Assembly (NCBI GenBank): GCA_018398765.1
Contig: JAHBMJ010005946.1
Location: 1 to 53,055, forward strand
Direction of reading: 5' to 3'
Origin: Chromera velia
Lineage: Eukaryota > Sar > Chromeraceae
DNA length: 53,055 nucleotides
The stretch's first letter is position 1; each line of letters begins with the position of its first letter. The translations under genes were made by a program, and so were the position numbers. A model generated the notes under the pieces. That model was not told where the DNA came from. It did not search any database and was given only the letters and a program-made list of their open reading frames with translations. This document shows positions 47,549 to 53,055 of this stretch, in pieces.

Positions 47549-48556
47549 CACCCTTTTATTTCTTTTCATTTCTGCTTGCGTTGGGCTTGATGCTGTTTGT
47601 GGTTGTTGGTGTTTGCATAAATTGATCGTTTCAATGTATGTCGGTTGCACCGCTTGCTGCTGATTTAATTGTGTATGCCTTGATAGGGGGGTGATATTAG
47701 GGGGGAGGGGGGTCCCGGTCTACACGGCTGGCTTGCCAGGCGTACGGGACCCCCGGGCCCCGGGCCACGCGGAGTGCGGTTTGAGCTCATAGCACGGGGG
47801 GGGGGCTGTGCCGCGCGGTAAACCATTAAATAACATACTAGATAATATAACTCGGTCTCAACGTCGTCTCCTTACATTGCCCCCCCCTTTTTTTCTTGCC
47901 AATGGGTCAACGTCTAGGTTAACATCAATATATAGATGCTGAAAAAGATACTAAAAGAGGAATAGAGAGGAGAGCAGGACAGTTAAGTGCTATTGAGTGC
48001 CTTTTCTACCAGCCAGAAGTTGAAAGCCTAACGCATACTAGAGAAAATCTTGCTGCCGCGCTGCATGGCCTAGTAGGGCTGTACCGTGCGGCAGCTTTTT
48101 TTCGTGGCATGGGAGGGGAGCTGTGCTGCCGCGCGGCAAAGCCGGGCATTACGCCCCCCCCCCCCTCCTCATGCTAAAGGCATTTTACCCCCCTATATGC
48201 CTTATAATGTTTGCATTTTGTTTGTGATTGCTTGGTTACTAGCGTAAACAATGAGTGGTTTAAGGCATCCATCTTCACCAGCTAAGCATCATGATAGCGA
48301 AAATAATCTGTACGCGCGCGTTGGCATACGAAAAATTCAAGTAACGATCAATGTATGGACGCACGCGGTGCCTGATGTCAGCATTTGAAAATTGACCGGG
48401 GATCGAATGCGTATATGCATGAGAGTGGTTTCTTGAACTTCTATATTATAAGTAGTGTGTTAGTCTTCTTCCCCTTGTCAGTTAAATGCTGAAGACAAAG
48501 AGGTGAAAAGACAAAGACTGCCTGTGTTGTGAAGGCAGAATCAGATAAAAAGCCAT
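47549..48556 (+). repeat. Dispersed repeat A/B, copy A, split by an insertion
   Basis: Segments 47549-47685 and about 48197-48556 together match the continuous copy at about 49848-50336. Examples are gttgggcttgatgctgttt, ttgctgctgattcaatt-like and gaaaattgaccggggatcga. The match resumes exactly where the inserted G-rich element ends. No protein-coding capacity is seen. Confidence 0.85.
47684..48197 (+). mobile_element. G-rich TIR element, copy 1 (MITE-like)
   Basis: About 510 bp inserted into repeat copy A. Both ends carry a short inverted tagggggg(t) motif, flanked by tatgcctt(g)ata on the left (47674-47685) and tatgccttata on the right (48196-48206), an imperfect target duplication of about 10 bp. 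Internal sequence matches the reverse complement of the copy at 50348-51055, including the block actagataatataactcggt and the ccccccc tract. No transposase is present. Target duplications of 9-10 bp suggest a Mutator-type transposase in trans, which is an inference. Confidence 0.75.
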
Positions 48557-49728
48557 GATATCGATATTTATTAATAATAGCGGTGCAGGTTCCTGTCGGA
48601 TATACTGCATTACAGCAAATACTGATACTATACTCGGATCCATATACAGCTTTGGCTTAGTATCAGCTTTCTTTTGCTTCTGTTGACGCTTTGTATGACA
48701 GACTTAGGCTTTTTATTCCTCTTTATCACGATGTTAATCTGTGCTAGTTGACATTTGTTGTTTTTGGTAGCATCTGTTGGGTTGTTGGCTTATTCTGTGG
48801 ATTTGTGGTCTGGAGATCCAGTGGGCAAGCGTGTGTGCTTAGTGGAAGAGAGTATATACGGTGCTGTATTTGTAGTGAAGTTTAAGGTTCTGTTTGCTGG
48901 ACGCAGCTGGAGTCTGAAGTGATCTGAAGATGAAGACGAGAAGAGTTTGGTGAAAGAGGTTGGTTATTGGAGCAGTAAATGGAGAGTGGTTGTTGTCTTT
49001 GGTGACATCAATCATGATAAGCGTCCTCTTGTAAACTGAAAAAGAGCTTTAGTTTGCTTCAGTTAGTGGAAGAAGAAAGCTTTGTCTTGTGCGAGAACTT
49101 TGTAGGCTTCTGTTTTCTTTTTCTATGTTTGTCAAAGGTTCTGATGGTGAGAGATGATCCGAGTACCTTCGGCTCTTTACCGCTTTTGAATTGTACTTGA
49201 GTGTGAAGCAGTAGTAGCGGCGGTACTGTTGGTGACAGATTTATTTGATGACAATATGGTGGTTATATTGGGAGTTGAGTTGGAGTTTAAGGATGAAAGA
49301 AAAGGTGATTGGGGAAGTGGTTCTTGATGTTCAGTGAACTGGTGTTTGTTTTGTGAATTGATTTTTCTGTCTCACAGTCTCTGAATCTTTCAGACTCAGT
49401 CTGTCTGCTTTCTCTCTCTCTATCTATCTCTCTTCGTCTGAAGACCGTCTCTCTCTGTCTGTCTGTCTGTCTATGAAAGATGAAGAAGGGATAGAGATAG
49501 TTGGAGAGAAATGAAAATAACAAAATAATGAAAAGGAGAGACAAGAAGTTGCTCGGTGTGATGGACTCGGATGGAGATACTCATGAATTTGAAGGATGAA
49601 ATTGAGGTATGTTTCATTTGTAGTCTAAACCACATCTTTTCGTTTCTTTCATTTGGTGGTTTGACTATGCCTGGGTATGAGAGGACATTGAACAGTAAAG
49701 AAAAGGAAAATGAAGAAGAGGAGAAGTG
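48557..49728. other. Non-coding GT-rich region
   Basis: About 1.2 kb with no supported gene. It holds short TCTG/CTAT simple repeats near 49410-49475. It separates repeat copies A and B. Confidence 0.5.
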
Positions 49729-49850
49729 TTGGTATCGCCGGGCCGGTAGGCCCGGTGACGCCAACAACTTTCTTCTCCTCCGTGTGTGTCAACATGCGCT
49801 TCGCGCATGTTGTCCCACACTACGTCAAAGAAAACTGTTGACGTCACCCT
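49729..49850. repeat. Compound hairpin (nested inverted repeats)
   Basis: Positions 49728-49767 form a hairpin with a ccgggcc-ggta-ggcccgg core. The stretch 49754-49848 forms a second, longer imperfect hairpin whose tip, caacatgcgc-ttc-gcgcatgttg (49790-49812), is perfect. One arm is an inverted copy and the other a direct copy of the segment at about 47510-47557 of repeat copy A. Confidence 0.75.
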
Positions 49851-50336
49851 TTTGTTTCTTTTTATTTCTGATTACGTTGGGCTTGATGCTGTTTATGGTT
49901 GTTGGTGTTTGCATGAATTGATTGTTTCAATGCATATCGGTTACATTGCTTGCTGCTGATTCAATTATGCATGCCTTGTAATGTTTACATTTGGTTTGTG
50001 ATTGCTTGGTCACTAGCGCAAACAATGAATGGTTTAAGATACCCATCTTCGTCAGCTAGGCATCATTATGATAGCAAAAATAATCTGCGCGCGCACGTAG
50101 GCATGCAAAAAATTCAAGTAGCAATCAGTGTATGGATGCATGCGATGCTTGATGTCAGTGTTTGAAAATTGACCGGGGATCGAATGCACATATACATGAG
50201 AGTGGTTTCTTAAGCTTCTGTATTATTAGTGGTGTGTTAGTCTTCTTCCCCTTGTCAGTCAAATGCTGAAGACAAAGAGGCGAAAAGACAAAGACTGCCT
50301 GCATAGTGAAGGCAGAATCAGACAAAAAGCTATGAT
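49848..50336 (+). repeat. Dispersed repeat A/B, copy B (uninterrupted)
   Basis: Matches copy A (47549-47685 plus 48197-48556) over its full length at high identity. Most differences are transitions. It lacks the insertion at catgccttgtaatg. A third fragment lies at 52857-52905. Confidence 0.85.
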
Positions 50337-50347
50337 GTACATAGGAG

Positions 50348-51055
50348 TATACGGGGGTGAAATGCCTTTAGCATGGCTGGGGNNNNNNNNNNNNNNNNNN
50401 NNNNNNNNNNNNNNNNNNNNNNNNNNNNNNNNNNNNNNNNNNNNNNNNNNNNNNNNNNNNNNNNNNNNNNNNNNNNNNNNNNNNNNNNNNNNNNNNNNNN
50501 NNNNNNNNNNNNNNNNNNNNNNNNNNNNNNNNNNNNNNNNNNNNNNNNNNNNNNNGGGGGGGGGGGGGCGTAATGCATGGCTTTGCCGTGCGGCAGCACG
50601 GCCCCCCCTGTGCCGCAAAAAAAGGCTGTTATACGGTACGGCCCTACTGGGCCGTGCAGCGCAGCAGCAAAATTTTCTCTAGTATGCGTTTAACTTAGGC
50701 TTTTAACTCCTGGCTAGTGGAAGAAGCACTCAATAGTACTCAACTGCCCCGCTCAGAGAGTCTCCTCTCTATTCCTCTCTCAGTATCTTTTTCCATCTTT
50801 TTTAGCATCCACATATTGATATTGACCTAGACGTTGACCCGTTGGTAAGAAGAAAGGGGGGGGGCAACGTAAGGAGACGACGTTGAGACTAAGTTATGTT
50901 ATCTAGTATGTTATTTAATGGTCTACTGCGTGGCACGGCCCCCCCTTGTACTACGAGCCCGGACGATGCTCCGCCCAGCCCGGGGGGGGGTATCGTGCGG
51001 CTGGTAAGCCAGCCGTGTGGACCAGAACCCCTCTCCCCCCGATATTCCCGCCTTA
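50348..51055 (-). mobile_element. G-rich TIR element, copy 2, inverted, with assembly gap
   Basis: Reverse-complement relative of copy 1. It starts tatacgggggtgaaatgccttta and ends in ctctccccccgatattcccgc. It is flanked by tacataggag (50338-50347) and tatataggag (51056-51065), a 10-bp target duplication with one mismatch. Shared internal blocks include ggagacgacgttgagac and ctagtatgttatttaatggt. Ns at 50383-50555 sit inside it next to a G run. No transposase reading frame is present. Confidence 0.78.
50383..50555. other. Assembly gap (Ns)
   Basis: 173 Ns followed by 13 Gs, inside the inverted G-rich element. Confidence 0.95.
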
Positions 51056-51065
51056 TATATAGGAG

Positions 51066-52030
51066 TGGCCCCAGAAAGCGAAGTGGGGGGCACTTACAAA
51101 ACAGAAATACCCCAGCCCACGCGTGCACACAGTGTTTTTCACCAAAAACCTGGCCCCGAAAGGCTGAATTTAGGCCATGCATGCGTTATATGGGCCACTT
51201 ACCCCCGGGTTTTTTTCTCGGGGGAGGGGGGATGTGAAAACGGGACCAGACCGACTCCAACACTAATTCCGACTCCAAAATTTCTTTAAATATACAAACA
51301 GTTTAAACTAGTTTAAACATATTTAAAATCGTTTAAGTGTATCTTTAGCGATTCTTTTGTTGTTTTTAAAGGTTTTAAATTAGAGTCCGGAGTGTATGAG
51401 AGTGAAGGTTGGAAGTGTTATAGCACAGTGGCAGGCCGGGCCGGCGGGTCTGCGTGTATGCCGCGTGTGGCATGCAGCGCCGCGCCATACGTACGTGCGT
51501 CTGTGCCGCGGCCTGCCCCAACCGGCCCGCGCGGGCTGCCACGCTTGACTGACGCACGCATCCTAATCCGAATATTTGGCTGTACGGTAGAAATCCGATT
51601 ATATGCTTTTGCAGGCCGAGGCATCTGTCAGAGAGCAAGGAAGAAATTAAAAGATCCCGCTTCATTCCCTTCAGTTATAGCTCCACGTTGCTATGCAGAT
51701 TTTCTATAGAGTGCACTTGTTGTGGGCCTGTCGCTGGGGATCGTGCACCGGTGCTGTAGTGTGGCTGCACTTTTGAGGTGAGCTGAGCTTTGTCGTCTCC
51801 TTTTAAACAACACTTTGTATAGGCAAGGGGTTTTAATTGTTACGTCAGAAAGACCTGGGTTGATGCATCTGTTTACCCTTTTTCCTTCCTCTTCATACGG
51901 TATGGATTCAGGAGTTTGGAGCTCTTGCTTGCCTCTGGTGTGTAGAAGGAGTTGCGTTCGTCTCGTCTCTTTGGTCAGTTGAGGGTTGGGCATCTCTGGG
52001 TACAACGCGGCTTCAGTCGGTCAACTTATG
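51066..52030. other. Non-coding region with repeat D (copy 2) and GC-rich block
   Basis: The part 51283-51415 is the second copy of repeat D. A GC-rich stretch at 51430-51560 has partial self-complementarity (tatgccgcgtgtggcatgc). The sequence 51890-52000 loosely resembles the 185-bp unit downstream. No gene is supported. Confidence 0.55.
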
Positions 52031-52039
52031 TCAGGGAAT

Positions 52040-52720
52040 GATCCACGTGGGTTCCTCTATTCACCCATCCTTCTTTTTATTCTGGCTGTGTGAATGCAGG
52101 GTTTGGTGCTCCCTCGTGCCCTTTGTGTGGAAGGAGAGTTGCTTTCGTGTCGTCTCTCTGGTCAGTTTGCGATTGCGAGTTTCTGTGTGCAAGGGCGACA
52201 AGAGGTTGCATTCTGTTAGAGAGATGCCCATCCTTCTTTTTCTTTCTTGCCCTCATTCTCTTCACACTGTCTATCTGGATGCAGGCTTTAAGGCTTCCTC
52301 GTGTGTGTATTGGGGAGCTGGAGCTCTTTGTGCTGGGATTTTTGGTGAGTCTGGCCGCAAGCGTCTCTTTGTGTCATGCTAGGCAAGCGGTTACATTCTG
52401 TCAGAGAGATGCCCACTCCTTTTTTTCTTTCTAGCCCTCATTCTATTCACACTGTCTGTCTGGATGCAGGCTTTAAGGCTTTCTCATATATGTGTTGGGA
52501 AGCTGGAGCTCTTTGTGCTGGGATTTTTGGTGAGTCTGGCCGTAAACGTCTCTTTATGTTACGCTGGGCAAGCGGTTGCATTCTGTCAGAGAGATGCCCA
52601 CTCCTCTTTTTCTTTCTTGCCCTCATTCTATTCATACTGTCTGTCTGGATGCAGGCTTTAAGGCTTCTTTGTGTATGCGTTGGGAAGCTGGAGCTCAGTT
52701 GGCTACCTCTTTTGTTTCTT
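52040..52720 (+). repeat. 185-bp tandem array (satellite-like)
   Basis: The motif gagagatgccca begins at 52219, 52404 and 52589, so the period is 185 bp. About 2.7 well-matched units follow a more diverged unit at 52040-52218. Each unit has a ctttttttcttt tract, then ggatgcaggctttaaggct, ggagctggagctctttgtgc and gcaagcggttgcattctgtca. Long open frames across it are a result of the repetition and are not supported as genes. Confidence 0.88.
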
Positions 52721-52856
52721 TGGTCAGTCGCTCTAGGGGCTTGGAGGGGTGAGGTGCAGGGTACCACACTGGAGTTGCACGGCAGTGCCACCGGGGGATA
52801 TGTGATGGCTTGGGGCGAGGTGTGAGAGAGGCATGTACGGAAAGCAATAGAGAGAG

Positions 52857-53055
52857 CATATCGGTTACATTGCTTGCTGCTGATTCAATTATGCATGCCT
52901 TGTATGGGGGATCGACGGATAGAGAGGACAGTCTGGGTTCGTGTCGGGCCGGGGCTGGCCATCACCATGGCCGGACCAGGACAAGCCGGGCCGAGGTCTG
53001 GCGCAGGGTCCGGACCGGGCGTCACAAAGCGGTTGTCAGACCCAGAAAGGCTACA
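52857..53055. repeat. Fragment of repeat A/B (copy C) and GC-rich edge
   Basis: Positions 52857-52905 are nearly identical to 49936-49979 in copy B (tatcggttacattgcttgct onward). The similarity stops at catgccttgta, the same point at which copy A is interrupted, and is followed by tggggg. The remaining 140 bp to the edge are GC-rich with ggccggacc/ggtccggacc-type words and no gene. Confidence 0.75.

Noticed and set aside
52038-52825. Overlapping long open frames in the right-end tandem array as membrane or secreted proteins
   Set aside because: They are produced by the 185-bp repeats. No domain is seen and frames shift from unit to unit.
1-53055. tRNA, rRNA, CRISPR array or bacterial operon structure
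   Set aside because: No cloverleaf, rRNA core or spaced palindromic repeats were recognised by eye. The gene structure is clearly spliceosomal eukaryotic. A covariance-model search was not possible here.

Overview
The window is nuclear DNA from an intron-rich unicellular eukaryote. I infer an alveolate alga of the chromerid type (Chromera-like). The grounds are a centrin with six introns, a trehalose-6-phosphate synthase/phosphatase homologue carrying an N-terminal CBM20 starch-binding domain, dense CT/GT/GTCA microsatellites inside introns, and a mix of LINE, tyrosine-recombinase and MITE-like elements. The species is not proven by the sequence. Three N-runs (10530-10831, 32520-32869, 50383-50555) are assembly gaps, and each abuts a poly-C or poly-G tract.

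Left part (1-42 kb, gene-rich). On the minus strand, 482-5688 holds at least ten exons of a multi-pass membrane protein with a PX domain, running off the left edge. Divergently from it, 6639-11822 encodes the peroxisomal RING protein PEX12 in eight exons. A decayed non-LTR retrotransposon follows (12061-14652), then an intronless ankyrin-repeat gene on the minus strand (15047-16492) and a possible DnaJ C-terminal fragment (about 16.6-17.2 kb, minus). Centrin (17308-19718) and the 24-exon CBM20-GT20-HAD trehalose gene (21331-33188) lie in tandem on the plus strand, followed by an NTF2/SnoaL-like gene (35845-38328). ZNHIT3 (minus, 39230-40022) is divergent from a small zinc-ribbon gene (plus, 40526-42232). 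I joined all these models by hand from splice sites. The coding lengths of the complete models are multiples of three, and exon phases agree at each join.

Right part (42-53 kb, repeat-rich). It holds a decayed tyrosine-recombinase element (42.6-45.2 kb), a foldback element of about 0.9 kb with arms of about 320 bp (45844-46742), two copies of a G-rich TIR element with roughly 10-bp target duplications, copies of a dispersed repeat into which they inserted, and a 185-bp tandem array (52.0-52.7 kb). AT-rich islands of 0.5-1 kb separate the genes.

Functionally the genes are ordinary eukaryotic housekeeping: peroxisome import, centrosome/flagellar base, storage-carbohydrate sensing and snoRNP assembly. 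They show no operon-like logic. The most unusual signals are the degenerate active sites of the trehalose synthase homologue, the GTC-type 5' splice sites with tetranucleotide repeats growing directly out of the donor, an in-frame duplicated acceptor, and the structured repeats at the right end.
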